From the NCBI RefSeq assembly GCF_029852145.1, contig NC_079978.1, forward strand, positions 17,527,774 through 17,591,773: a DNA stretch of 64,000 nucleotides, in the 5' to 3' direction. Position 1 is the stretch's first letter. Each line of letters opens with the position of its first letter. Under the pieces are notes generated by a model. It had not been told where the DNA came from. It did no database searches and was given only the letters and a program-made list of their open reading frames with translations. This DNA is from Microplitis mediator. Its lineage: Eukaryota > Arthropoda > Insecta > Hymenoptera > Braconidae. Shown piece by piece: positions 23,573 to 33,774 of the stretch. Both the position numbers and the translations under genes were made by a program.

Positions 23573-24038
23573 TATTCGCTCTGAGTGAAGCCATGGTAGG
23601 GGAAATTAAATCGACTGAAGCGTTCGCAGTGGTTACTTTCGGCGTTACGGGAGGCTATTCTTACTAAATTATAATTAAATAAATATTTATATATTTCATT
23701 GATATAACTACTCAATTATTTATTTTTCATTTTGATTTTTTCCTTAGTATCATTTATTGACTTTGATATGAATTTCAAACAACTTAACCTAAAAGTTTGC
23801 TACATTCTTTTTTATTTTTTATCATTATACTTACTTGCTGTTGATTCGTTCATCTAAAAAACAAAACTGCAATCACTATAAAACTGTCACATATTTTTTA
23901 TAACTTTTTTTTGACTATTATTTATAATATTTATTTATTTTTATGTTTCTTGCTATTGACATACGTATAAAAACATACTCTGACAGCCTCTCGTAGTTCA
24001 TATTTTGTCTGGCGCTGCAGTCACACTCATAGCGAATA
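23573..24038. mobile_element. TTCGCTC-family element (copy 2, without the inner insertion)
   Basis: TATTCGCTCTGAGTGAAGCC to GTCACACTCATAGCGAATA. Close to copy 1 (12869-13747) throughout, and it supplies the empty site for the 13101-13511 insertion. Confidence 0.88.
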
Positions 24039-24041
24039 GAG

Positions 24042-24219
24042 CTATAGTGGCCCCAACGAAAGCTTGGGATTTTTTTCCCGCCAGTTTCTTCCCCCACCAC
24101 TATAATATTAGAATGGGCGCATGCGTCATTGAATGTGCGCATCTGCCAAACATTTGAAAAGTTGAGGGAAGAAACCATGGTGGAAAAAAAATTCCAAGCT
24201 TTCATCGGGACGACTATAG
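24042..24219. repeat. Palindrome CTATAGTGG...CGACTATAG
   Basis: CTATAGTGGCCCCAACGAAA with GCTTGG at the left, CCAAGCTTTCATCGGGACGA with CTATAG at the right. Subinternal GTTTCTTCCCCCACCA and GGGAAGAAACCATGGTGG are a second inverse pair. It resembles the AATAGTAT group in its GGAAGAAA motif. Confidence 0.65.
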
Positions 24220-24573
24220 AGTTCCGGGAATCGATACTTTTTTCAGAAATTTCCTCCTCTTTATAGATCTTTCTTCAGATATTCGATATCTCTTGTAGTT
24301 GTTGAGTTATTGCCAAAAATCTAAGATTCTTTATTTTGTTTATGTTTTTTATTAATAAAAATTGAAATTTTGATAAATAAAAAAAATAACAAACACATCT
24401 TGCTCAAAATTTGATTCCGCATTGAATGAGCTATCACTCATAATTTTGCCACAATTCTAAAGATTTTTTCCAGCAAATTCACACAGGAGTTTTACGAAAA
24501 ACCTTCGTTACTATGTAACATAATGGTTACTATTCCAGCATAGGAATCAGAACTATTTTTTTCTCTCCGTGTA

Positions 24574-25346
24574 TGTTACAAATGTTATCAATATTTGTCG
24601 TATAATAAATCGTTAAATTGTTCAGCTCAAGCGTAAACGCATTGAGGGTAGTTTACTACTGCTAAGCCGTCTCAACGCGATTTACTCACCTTAAATAATT
24701 TTTATATCTCAAATAGCACATTGAATTTGTATCAAAAACTGCTATAAAAAGTAGAGATTTCGATTTATGTGACTAATGGACTTTCAGATCAATAAACGTT
24801 AAAATATGTTCTCTACTAAAAATATGATTGTTATGGTTCTTTTCTTTTCCGTAAGGCTTAATCTGACGCTGATTGGTCGTTCAATTGAAAGTGGGTATTT
24901 TGACATGTCTATTTTTCAGAAAGTATTATTTTCTATGTGTTTCAAAAAATGGACGGAGAGCTTTCTCAAATTATCAATAAAATATAAAACATACAATTAA
25001 AATTAATCTTTACAATAACGAGAGATATCCGAGTGAACTCATAAGCTTCTTATTCATTGACTATAAAAAATTAGTAGTGAATACGAATTTGATCTCAACT
25101 GGAATTCACTCCATCAATCAGGGATCTAGAGTTTTAAAAATAAATCACCCCGCATACGGAGCGAATAGAGTTCTTTGGGGGTAACGCGAATTTTATTTCA
25201 ATCCGCATTTACTCTGGTCTATGGTTTTAACGCTGAAATAAATTTATATTTAATAGAAATGACGATTTTATGAGAATAATGATAATTTTAATGAATAACT
25301 GATCCAAGTATTAATAATGAAACATAATTTATTTTTCATGATACCA
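24574..25346. other. Intronic sequence, no gene seen
   Basis: AT-rich; a small 64-codon plus-strand ORF (24806-25000) has no recognisable feature. Confidence 0.4.
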
Positions 25347-25450
25347 GCATCGAAAGTTGAAGTTTCAGTGTCTCTACAGCCAGTCGAAACAAGCCAATTT
25401 CAAGCCGGTGCTGCAAACAACTACTAGCGAATTTGTAATTTACAAATACC

Positions 25451-25530
25451 TGTACACGGCGGGCAGAAACGTGCATGTTTCTTCCCTTGGGAAGAAACAC
25501 TACTGTGTCTGCCCGGTGTCAGTTATATTT
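25451..25530. repeat. Palindrome ACACGGCGGGCAGA...TCTGCCCGGTGT
   Basis: ACACGGCGGGCAGAAAC and GTTTCTTCCC face GGGAAGAAACAC and GTGTCTGCCCGGTGT. It shares the GGGAAGAAA and CTGCCC motifs with the palindrome at 16859-17013. Confidence 0.65.
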
Positions 25531-25672
25531 AATATTCATTTGCAGCATTATTACTTTCATTTATTTACTTGTCACTTCAATTAACTCATTTCATTTTTTA
25601 TCTGACAGTTTTAATTAACCAAATAAGATTTCTAAAAATGAGTGAAAATAATATTTTGTCTTATTCACTATC

Positions 25673-26142
25673 TACAGTAGGGCCACGTTATAAGACTACG
25701 CGTTATAAGACTCTTCCCCTCACTTTGTTGAAACTCGCTCGGAACGCTTCCCCCACCAACAACTCAATAAAAGTTTTGTGCTGAAACCTCGCTATAAGAC
25801 TAAAGACAATTACGACTATAATCGAGATAAAATGTACATACATAAAGATTTTAGATTAAATAATTTATTTTCATAAAGAATACTTAAAATTTCGTGGTAT
25901 CACATAATTAATTAACAGAAAAGAACGACAGAATTCTGTTTATTTATGATTATATATAAAATAGAATACACTGTATAATAGAGTAGAGTCGAACCGAATA
26001 CATAAATAAAACGAAAAACGGCAATAGTCTTATAGCGAGGTTTGGGCGCAAACGCTGTTAAGCACAATAGTGGGGGTACCTCAATTCCGATAATTCTTTC
26101 CCCTACAGCCCCGAGCTAGTCTTATAACAACGTCCTACTGTA
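25673..26142. mobile_element. Pogo-like inverted-repeat element, TA duplication
   Basis: TA-CAGTAGGGCCACGTTATAA at the left and TTATAACAACGTCCTACTG-TA at the right. A second inverse pair, CCTCGCTATAAGACTA and TAGTCTTATAGCGAGG, lies inside. Ends of the CAGT-R-G-x-CTCGTTATAA type are usual in pogo/Tigger-like elements. No ORF. Confidence 0.75.
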
Positions 26143-26271
26143 ATAAGTAACTGTAGATCACAGATTTCTCATTCTCTAACAGTTCTCCGCATCATCGGCT
26201 TGAAATTGACTTATTTCTTACTGGCTGCTGACACTGAATCTTTATGTTCCGATGCAGGTAATCATGAATAA

Positions 26272-26535
26272 TATATAGTTGTACTAGAGAAACAGCGTTT
26301 CGAACATTTTCGGTTTTTACCCCCACCATGTAAATTTTTTACCTAAAACATTGTGCTTGATGGTGGGGGTAAAAAACCAAAGCGCAATCTCGCTATTACA
26401 ACTATAGTGTGTGACTCGGGATGAACCAAAATTCCAGACTAGGGTGAATTTGGCTGCCCGAGCCGAAGGCGGAGGCGGACATCACCCGCAGTCTGATATC
26501 GTCTCGTTTCATCCCTTGTCACACAATATACTATT
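26272..26535. repeat. Two adjoining palindromes, one of the AATAGTAT group
   Basis: 26272-26406: GTTGTACTAGAGAAACAGCG and TACCCCCACCAT mirrored by ATGGTGGGGGTA and GCTATTACAAC. 26405-26535: GTGTGACTCGGGATGAA mirrored by TTCATCCCTTGTCACAC and ATATACTATT, with a GC-rich core CCCGAGCCGAAGGCGGAGG. Read on the minus strand, the latter opens AATAGTATATTGTGTGACAA, close to the copy at 16868. Confidence 0.7.
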
Positions 26536-27799
26536 ATTTTCAATTTATAAAATGTTTTTGTAACTCTAGCAATCTAATCCGCCAATTTTTACTAAGATAT
26601 TATTATCATTTTTTTTATAGTCAATACTTTTCAAAACTTTCCTTCCGAGTTAATTTTACTTCTCTTCGGAGTGGAATAAATAAAAAATCATTCTCTCTGT
26701 AAATTTCCTATAGTGTAATCATAAATTGACGATTTAACGTAAATTAAAAATTTTCCAATGAAATTTTAAACTATTAGACGAACTTCTGCTATAATAATTA
26801 ATACAAAACAGAATAAATAATTTCATTGAAAAAACAAAGTTAATTAATTTTATTCAAACACTAATTTATTTTTACTATTTACTGTAGTAAATGAAAAGAC
26901 AACACTTTGGAAAAACTAAATAATATTAAAATTCACATGAAACTATACTAAAGGTTTTATAAATCATGAATTAAACATTTAATTGCACGCAGCTTGAGGC
27001 TAGTACTTCATTCCTATAGTAATTATCCAGTTGGTTTAGTAAATATAATAAAAAAGTAATGACTTGTTGAAAAAGGTTCTTTAATTTATTTTTAACTGCG
27101 TTGAGATTACTTTTTATTTTTATTTTTCTCTTTCGTTTTCTGTCTCTCTGTGACTTTCTCAGATAAATTGATAATAAACAAAGTAAATCAAATATCTAGT
27201 GTACTTTTGTATATAAAAGTATCATCAGAAAAAAAATCGTACATGGAAGCTAAAACTGTGTAATGGGGCATGAGAAAACCAATGGGAATGTGCCTTCAAC
27301 GAGCCGTGTCGTACGAGAAAAACGGTAATTTAACTTCTCGTTAAATTCTTTTGCCTGTTCATCGAATGTCCCTAAGGAGCAAGATTCAATTGCTCTCTAA
27401 CGTTGAACAAAAAATTTCTGAACGAGTTACATGTCATCACAATTCTATTACTCGTTCAATTATTTATTTTTGAAGAAACAATTTTTAAAACTATTCAAAC
27501 TTTTTTCAAAATTATTTTTTAAAAACTTTGCACATCTCGAACGCTAACTTTTGTACTCAATAAGATTTCATTTCTTCCTTTCCTATTTTTTTTTTTTTTT
27601 TATAGATAAATATGATTATATTTATTATTTTCTCCTTTCTCGGTACCTTAAAGTTGAGTCAAAACGCCCGAACTAGTGTTAAAGATTTTTTTGTAATACC
27701 AACCGCGAAAGTTAGATTTTTGAGCTATACTCTGTCTGGGTAAAGTATGTGATTCCCGACCAACTATAGTTTAGTCACTTTTCCTCGCACACGTTGGGA
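26536..27799. other. Intronic sequence, no gene seen
   Basis: AT-rich with homopolymer runs. 27280-27440 is less AT-rich but has no recognised coding or RNA feature. Confidence 0.4.
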
Positions 27800-28873
27800 T
27801 ATAGTTATTTTCGATACATATGCGCAATGGTAGGGATTCTGACGGCTTGAAGTGACGTCACGAGTTTGAGGTTATGGGCGCATTCTTATCAATACCGGAT
27901 ATAGTACGAGGTCTTGATGAGAATGTATCCATAGCCTTAAACGCGTGCCTTCACTTCAAGTCTGTCAGGGTTCCTACCTTTGAGCATAAAGTATCGAACA
28001 AAATTTTTTGTCATATCAACGGCGGAAGTTGGATTTGAGAGAGAAACAGTCAAAAATGTTTAATTACTGTTTATTTAATTTAAAAGCACAAGAATTAGAA
28101 ACTTTTTGAGTTAAATACAAAGCTTGTCGCACGAGATTAAATGGACGTATATGTTGAAGTCGTTTACAAGATTCGACTGTCGCTAAGATTTTTCTTCCGA
28201 ATTTTACTCTACCTAGCGGACGTTTGTTGAATTAAAAGATAATTCGACTCATCTATAGCGTATTTTAGTAGTCGTGTAGGAATATAGAAACAGAAAGAGA
28301 GAGAGAAGTTACTTTTTGACACAAATTCGAGGTTAGTTAACTAAACTATAGATTGCCAGAAATCGTATAGTTTGCGCTCTCTGCATGTTGCTCGAAAATC
28401 CAACTTTCGCGGTTGATATGACAAAAAGCAACTTCTCACTCTCTGTGTCTCTGCATTCCCACACTTCCATTTACAAATGCTACAGTTCATAATAATTTCT
28501 TTTACTTTTACAATCACTCGCTAGGTGGCATGGAAATCGGATAGAGGTTAGCAATTGATTCTAATAAACATTCCGATCCGCATTTTATTAAGTCAAATTT
28601 TTAATAATGAAAATTTTAAGATATTTTTCTTTCAAATCTAACTTCCGCTGTTGATATTTCGAAAAATTTTGTTCGATACGTTATGATCAGAGGTAGGAAT
28701 TCCGAAAAACTAAGAGTATCCTAACTCGTTTGAAATTGTGATACGAGCTGCGCTCGCCCGTATAACAACGTCCTCGGTCTGTTGAGAATGCGACCTAATA
28801 TCAGTCTCGTGACGTCACTCCTAGCGTAACGGAACCCCTACCTTTGCACATGCGTACCGAAAATAACTATTTT
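27800..28873. mobile_element. Inverted-repeat element ATAGTTATTTTCGATACATA (copy 1)
   Basis: ATAGTTATTTTCGATACATA with TGCGCAATGGTAGGGATTC at the left; GAACCCCTACCTTTGCACAT with CCGAAAATAACTAT at the right. Further inverse pairs inside: GAAGTGACGTCACGAG, AACGGCGGAAGTTGGATTT and AAATCCAACTTTCGCGGTTG. A truncated copy lies at 55005-55772. Confidence 0.75.
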
Positions 28874-29490
28874 TAAATTTGAATCAGTGACTTTCACCTG
28901 ATGATTTATTGATTCTTTAAATCTGAAGACGTCAAGTTGAACAATTATTGATTCAATTATTCTTGGAAAATTGTAATAAAAAATTTGATTAATAAAATAG
29001 ATAGAAAAGTAAAATAAGTCCTTTAAATTTTTCTGTGAATAAAAATTGTAAGGGGTAAAATGGGTACTCAAAATTTTTGCTCAAAACTACATAAAGATCC
29101 AATATGAGCCCTTTGGGGTAATTCGGGCTACTCAAAATTTCTTAGAAAATAATTTTTGAATCACATAGTTAAATTTTTTATTTATTTTTAGAGAGGCTCA
29201 TTTTGCCCTCATTTCGCTTCCCCTTTTTTTTCTTATTACAATTTTTTGAGCCGCATTAAAGTTATCAGCCGCGAAAACAAAATTTTACAATAACGTATTA
29301 AAGTTATATTTTATTAATATATAAAAAAAGTTTTTTTAAAGAAAGTATTTGAGGTGTGCACTATTAGTATTACAAAATTACATTTTTTTTTTTTATTTTA
29401 AATTGGCACGTTAATTTTCCGCAACTGTAAAAATCATAGGAATCAGCAAACCAATTAAGGAAGAGCTGGTCTATTGTAGTAACGATAGAG
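28874..29490. other. Sequence before the small ORF; short GGGGTAAAATGGG repeat
   Basis: 29050-29235 contains AAGGGGTAAAATGGGTACTC, TTTGGGGTAATTCGGGC and the rough inverse GGCTCATTTTGCCCTC, resembling the 45563-46457 family. No promoter could be identified for the ORF at 29491. Confidence 0.35.
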
Positions 29491-29763
29491 ATGACGTTCA
29501 TGGCTTTATGCATGCCGGCAGCAATACCACTTCAGTATCGACTAGATGAGCATGAGACTTGCACACCTCCACCTGACAGTGCATATCAATCAACATCGAA
29601 TCAATGGTGTTATATGCGTAATCAACGTCCTTTCTACAAACGAAGTATAATGAGGGATAAAAGAAAAGGACCTAGAAAAACAAAATGTAGAAAACTCGGA
29701 TCTAGAATTAATGTCGTTGACAGGAAAAGAAATAAACGTAACAATAGAACTAAACGATTTTGA
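29491..29763 (+). CDS. Small uncharacterised ORF within the first intron of the Sidestep-like gene
   Basis: Ninety codons from ATG (29491) to TGA (29761-29763). I do not recognise the protein. It opens MTFMALCMPAAIPLQYRL with a weakly hydrophobic start, has a central HETCTPPPDSAYQ segment, and ends with about 45 residues very rich in Lys, Arg and Asn (KGPRKTKCRKLG ... KRNNRTKRF), with four cysteines in all. Base composition is clearly less AT-biased than its surroundings. An AATAAA lies 68 bp after the stop. Several AG dinucleotides just upstream (for example TTGTAG at 29473-29478) could be acceptors, so this may be the last exon of a gene rather than a single-exon one. It is not inside any inverted-repeat element I found. 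The basic tail could mean a nucleic-acid-binding or secreted basic peptide, but that is a guess. Confidence 0.42.
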   Translation: MTFMALCMPAAIPLQYRLDEHETCTPPPDSAYQSTSNQWCYMRNQRPFYKRSIMRDKRKGPRKTKCRKLGSRINVVDRKRNKRNNRTKRF

Positions 29764-29830
29764 TATTGTTTTACTGATTAAGAGTGTTTTTTAAATATAA
29801 TTTTATTGGCTTAAAATCATTGTGAGTTGT

Positions 29831-29836
29831 AATAAA
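29831..29836 (+). promoter_or_regulatory. Candidate polyadenylation signal AATAAA
   Basis: A canonical AATAAA hexamer lies 68 bp after the stop of the small ORF at 29491-29763. In AT-rich DNA it could arise by chance, so on its own it is weak support. Confidence 0.3.
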
Positions 29837-30317
29837 AATTATGATAATTCTATTTCGAATTTTAATCGAAATAAATAGTTATTTTATTTACTTATTGATA
29901 AAATATATCATGTTTTAAATTTTATAGTGACATTTACTTCTTATTCACTCTATTTTTTGCATTTAAAAAAAAAAGTATCTATATTTTTATCATAATTAAC
30001 TTTTTAAGGTGGCCCATCTTTACACTATACGGAAAAAAATCCAGTAAAATTTACGTTGTTAACATCGTGATCGTGGATTATACTTTAATTACCGTCAATT
30101 TTCAAATGTCTTATTTTAAAATTTACTATGTGAGCTACTTCTTCCACTATTTGAGATCGTAATTTTAACAAAGGCTTTTTGAATTAATATATTTAATTCA
30201 ATGGATGTATGAGCGTGACAACAATTTTCAATTTGAGGGCTCCAAATTTTTTTTAAGTAGATTTCATATCAAATAACTTACTGTCAAAATTTCAAGATAG
30301 GTAACCGGTCATATTCG

Positions 30318-30456
30318 AACAATAGTATATTACATACCTAGGCTAGTAAAATAAGAAAAGTTTCAGAGCACATGTAATTGTTGGCCGAGGCTGACAAACA
30401 TGCGGTCTGAGACTTTCTTTTTTACTGGCCAAGGTGCGTATACTATTTTGAAAGTC
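30318..30456. repeat. Palindrome of the AATAGTAT group
   Basis: AATAGTATATTACATACCTA with GGCTAGTAAAA and AGTTTCAGA at the left; TCTGAGACT, TTTTACTGGCC and AAGGTGCGTATACTATT at the right. The core is CATGTAATTGTTGGCCGAGG with its partner. Confidence 0.75.
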
Positions 30457-30649
30457 GACATAAAATACATTGCTCTTATAGAAACGGCGAGTGGGTAACC
30501 CCCGCCATTTTGTGCCTCAAAACATCATGGCGGCCACAAAAAGCTCGCAGATTAGAGATCACTAGGTGATGGATGAGGGCATGTGTTTATAATGGCGTGT
30601 TTGAAATCTTGGTGATTATATTCCTAAGTGGAGGTAGCCCTTATGGGTT

Positions 30650-30985
30650 GGGGAAGAACTTGCTCCCCACCACTCCTATGCAAGCAGTTCACCAGAGCTG
30701 AAGTCTGGTACCATGGGGGCCCCATTTCCAAGCTCCATTTCGGTCAGAGTCTCTTTATTTCCTGGGATGGCAGGAATGGGGGGCCGAGTGAGGTAGGACT
30801 CGTGGTGGCTGTTGGTGAGACACCCACATGCAATGCATGCCTAATGGGTAAGTTAATGTGAGCTTATGCTCATATTTTGCTTTTATAATATATGGTAGTG
30901 TTGATTATAAAGATAGGGACCACACGCAACGCGAGTATGCCCAAAAGGGCGAGGTATCGGCTTCCGTGGAGGAGGTGGACTTAGG
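30650..30985. repeat. Dispersed repeat, copy 2 (related to 2985-3265)
   Basis: Shared text with copy 1 in the same order: CAGAGTCTCTTTATTTCCTG, GGACTCGTGGTGGCTG, TATGCCCAAAAGG. Flanked by direct copies of ATTGCTCTTATAGAAA (30469 and 31009), which could be a target duplication or two parts of the host. The 77-codon ORF is not supported. Confidence 0.6.
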
Positions 30986-32396
30986 TCCCGTTACATTAAT
31001 TAATTAATTGCTCTTATAGAAAAATGGGCGGATGTGATGATTGATTAACAAATATCAATATGTTAAATTCAAATTATTTTATTTTAGAAATATTTTCTCG
31101 CCATAACCTGACACTTGGTGACGTTTCACTGCTACCATGAGCGCCGCAACAGGCTAGCGGGAGTAATAGTAAATAGATATAAATATAACCTCATTTATAC
31201 TTTATTTTTATACTGCTACAAAAATATTATTTTATCAGAATAAACAGAATTTCAATGAAAGAAAATCCAAAATCAGCATAGATAAAGAATTTTTTTCTTT
31301 AATATGTAGATTACTATTTACCTCTAATGGCTATTTTTTACAAAATAATCATTTTTTATTACGTCTTTGAGGTACAATCATTTTCTATGAAATATTTAAA
31401 TGTCACCGACAGGAAACTAACCAAAAAAGCTATGTTGCCAATTGTAAACTGTACGTCACGTGGTTATTTTCGTCACTTCATCCCGTAACTATACAAGCCT
31501 ATTCCCACTCATCAAAATTAACTTTTCCCTCACGCCCTCACTCATATTGGCAGGGAGCCTAGTATATAGTGGAGACAACTGAATCGATCGCAGCGCCCGC
31601 TGTGGGCACGATTTCGTTGAATCATGCTCTCGGTGAAAATGAAGTTTAAAAATAGTTCACAATAGTTATTATGTCGTTAATGTTAGCCTTCGCTCATCAT
31701 TTGAGGTTAAAACAATATTTCATAATTTATTGATTCAAATCCGGTTTGGATAATGATTTTCATCATTGCCTAAAAATTATTTTTTAAAACAACATTATAA
31801 GTTAGTACTTTCTTAGTAACGATTCACAAGCAAATTATCATGAATTAAAATAAAATTATTTACTTCAATTTTGTTAAAAAACCAACACCCGTCCGAGCAA
31901 TCACTATTTTATACTCTTATTTAAACTTTCTATTACATTGAATTCTGATATTTTACATATGAACCATCGTAATTTATCCAATAGAGTTTTTTAGGACTTT
32001 ACGTTATTGGTAGGTAGTATTATTTCAAATAAAATTTACAATATTACATCGTAAAAATTGATATTTTAGAGGTATAGTTCACCATTACAATGATCAATAG
32101 TAAAAATTACGACGTTAGCATCATAAATTTAACTGGTATTTTTTTTCCGTGTATCTGTCCTATGATATTCTGTTTTTTATCACAGTAATAATTTTTTAAT
32201 AAAAAAATGAAATAAAATAAAAGAAAGAGTGAATGAAAATTGAAACAAATCAACACTAAAGTGTATATTATATTTATGTGTGAATAAGTTTGTTTTTTAA
32301 TCTGAGATTTTATGAGCATACCAATTGTAATAAGTCAAACATGAGTTTAACGATTGCACGAAAAATATTAAACTAGATAAATATCCGCGTCGAACG

Positions 32397-32583
32397 TTTA
32401 AATTTCTGCCCTGATTATCGGGAAGAAAGTCAAACATTTTACTTATGCGAAAACGAATAAAATAACATAACGCAAAAATTGAACTTTGAGGTGCAGATCT
32501 AGTGGAAAATAGTATTTTACACACCGCGGAGGAAGTACTTCTCGCACAGTTTCCTCCTTCGATGTGTAATATACTATCCACCA
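32397..32583. repeat. Palindromes of the AATAGTAT group
   Basis: 32501-32583: AGTGGAAAATAGTATTTTAC, ACACCGCGGAGGAAG mirrored by CTTCGATGTGTAATATACTA. Just upstream, 32397-32440 has CTGCCCTGATTATCGGGAAG, repeating two motifs of the 16859-17013 palindrome. Confidence 0.7.
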
Positions 32584-32717
32584 TTTTATTTTCATCTAAA
32601 ACACGACAACATTATTCCCGAGTCAAAATTAAAAAGGTGATTTGAGCCTTCAAATCCTAGACGAGGGTAAGGAAGTTCTAATCATCTTTTTAGAATATGA
32701 AGGTTCATAGATCAAAA

Positions 32718-32788
32718 AGGTGATTTGAACCTAAACGTGGTAACTTTGTTCACTTTTACCAAGTTTAGGTTCAAATCATCTTTTTAAA
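32718..32788. repeat. Hairpin AAAAAGGTGATTTGAACC
   Basis: AAAAAGGTGATTTGAACCTA returns as TAGGTTCAAATCATCTTTTT. The same step (AAAAAGGTGATTTGAGCC) recurs at 32632, so this is an inverted-repeat cluster. 32789-33200 shows nothing recognisable. Confidence 0.65.
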
Positions 32789-33201
32789 AAGGTAAAATAA
32801 GCCTCCAGAGCCTAAATCTATAGATCGAGAAAAACTCTCATCGGATCGCCTACAATTGGTAAAGAAACAGAAGAGGAATGGAGGCCACTAATTAAAAATG
32901 GCCGCCTTGATCGAAGAAAATTTGGAATTTAAAAATTCCAAAAATAATGTTTTACTAATAAATGTTTTGTCGTAAGATTAAAAACAATACAATCTAAGAT
33001 ATTAATAACAATAACTAAAGTTATACGAATAGGCGTTCGAATAGAATAGTACTAAGTCATTCGAAATTCGAATTGAATAATTAGAATCTTTGACTTAATA
33101 GTATATGATTAATTAATTATTTTATTTGAACAATAAATACGAATGATGTATTGGATAACGGAAACTGCCAAAGAAATTGAAAAAAACTGCTGAAAACTAA
33201 T

Positions 33202-33273
33202 CTACTGCCACCGGGATTCGAAACCAAGACCTAACGAATATGAAGCATAATCACTGCCGCACTGCTACTCGAA
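33202..33273 (-). repeat. tRNA-like sequence (SINE or tRNA pseudogene)
   Basis: Read on the minus strand, GAGTAGCAGTGCGGCAGTG resembles a pol III A box, and GGTTTCGAATCCCGG, about 40 bp later, is a good B box. No cloverleaf could be confirmed, so I do not call it a working tRNA. Confidence 0.45.
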
Positions 33274-33774
33274 CGCTTACGATCAGATGAAAAAATATCT
33301 TTATCTAGTTAGAACGCAGCTATTATCCTAACAATAAGATCATGCTAAAGAATTGAGCTCATTCGAAGTTACATATTAAAAGTATGGTAGGCCTCGAAGG
33401 GTTAAAACATCGTTTCAAAAAAGTAATTTAGATTGACATGCGCCTCATGTAGGGCATGAATGACTTGAATAGCATTTTAAAATATATGGTAGGCCATAGA
33501 GGGTTAAAATACCATTTTGAAAAGGTGATTTACTTCTTCATACCCTACTTCTAGGATATCGAGGACTTAAATACCATATTACATTCAGCGGTAAATCCAA
33601 TCAAAAGAACTGAAGCTTTTGAGGTTTAAACGACTTTTTTCATTTTGGCTCGGGTTCTTAATTGCAGATAGTTAAGGGTGACATTGTTTAAATTTTATTA
33701 AAATTAAATGAACACTTAGTTTAATATTTTTCTCAATGGTTTAATTATTTATTATATTTATATAAAATGTTATA

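Larger units (their letters stand above)
23081..24573. mobile_element. TACGGAGAG element with about 350-bp arms and two inner elements
   Basis: TACGGAGAGAAAAAATAGTT opens and AACTATTTTTTTCTCTCCGT closes. Arms continue inward (CTATGCTAGAATGATAACC, GTTACATAGTAACGAAG) to about 23435 and 24233. The middle holds an inverted repeat (23441-23574, around CGGATTCC and GGCTGCTGTC), TTCGCTC copy 2 (23573-24038) and a palindrome (24042-24219). ORFs here are palindrome by-products. Confidence 0.85.
25347..26256. mobile_element. Inverted-repeat element with GCATCGAAAGTTGAAGTT ends
   Basis: Left CAGCCAGTCGAAACAAGCC and TTTCAAGCCGG; right CCGGC/CCGATGATGCGG-type inverse with GGCTTGAAATTGACTTATTT and GGCTGCTGACACTGAA. 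It hosts a GC-rich palindrome (25451-25530) and a pogo-like element (25673-26142). Part of the same family lies at 22090-22170. Confidence 0.6.
30028..32151. mobile_element. TACGG element with ACGTTGTTAACATCG ends (2.1 kb)
   Basis: TACGGAAAAAAATCCAGTAA opens; TTAACTGGTATTTTTTTTCCG with TGTA closes. Subterminal AAATTTACGTTGTTAACATC and GACGTTAGCATCATAAATTT match inversely. It carries an AATAGTAT palindrome (30318-30456), the dispersed repeat copy 2 (30650-30985), and plain sequence. Confidence 0.65.

Noticed and set aside
33202..33273. Functional tRNA gene
   Set aside because: Only box-like motifs are visible. No acceptor stem or anticodon arm could be paired by eye.
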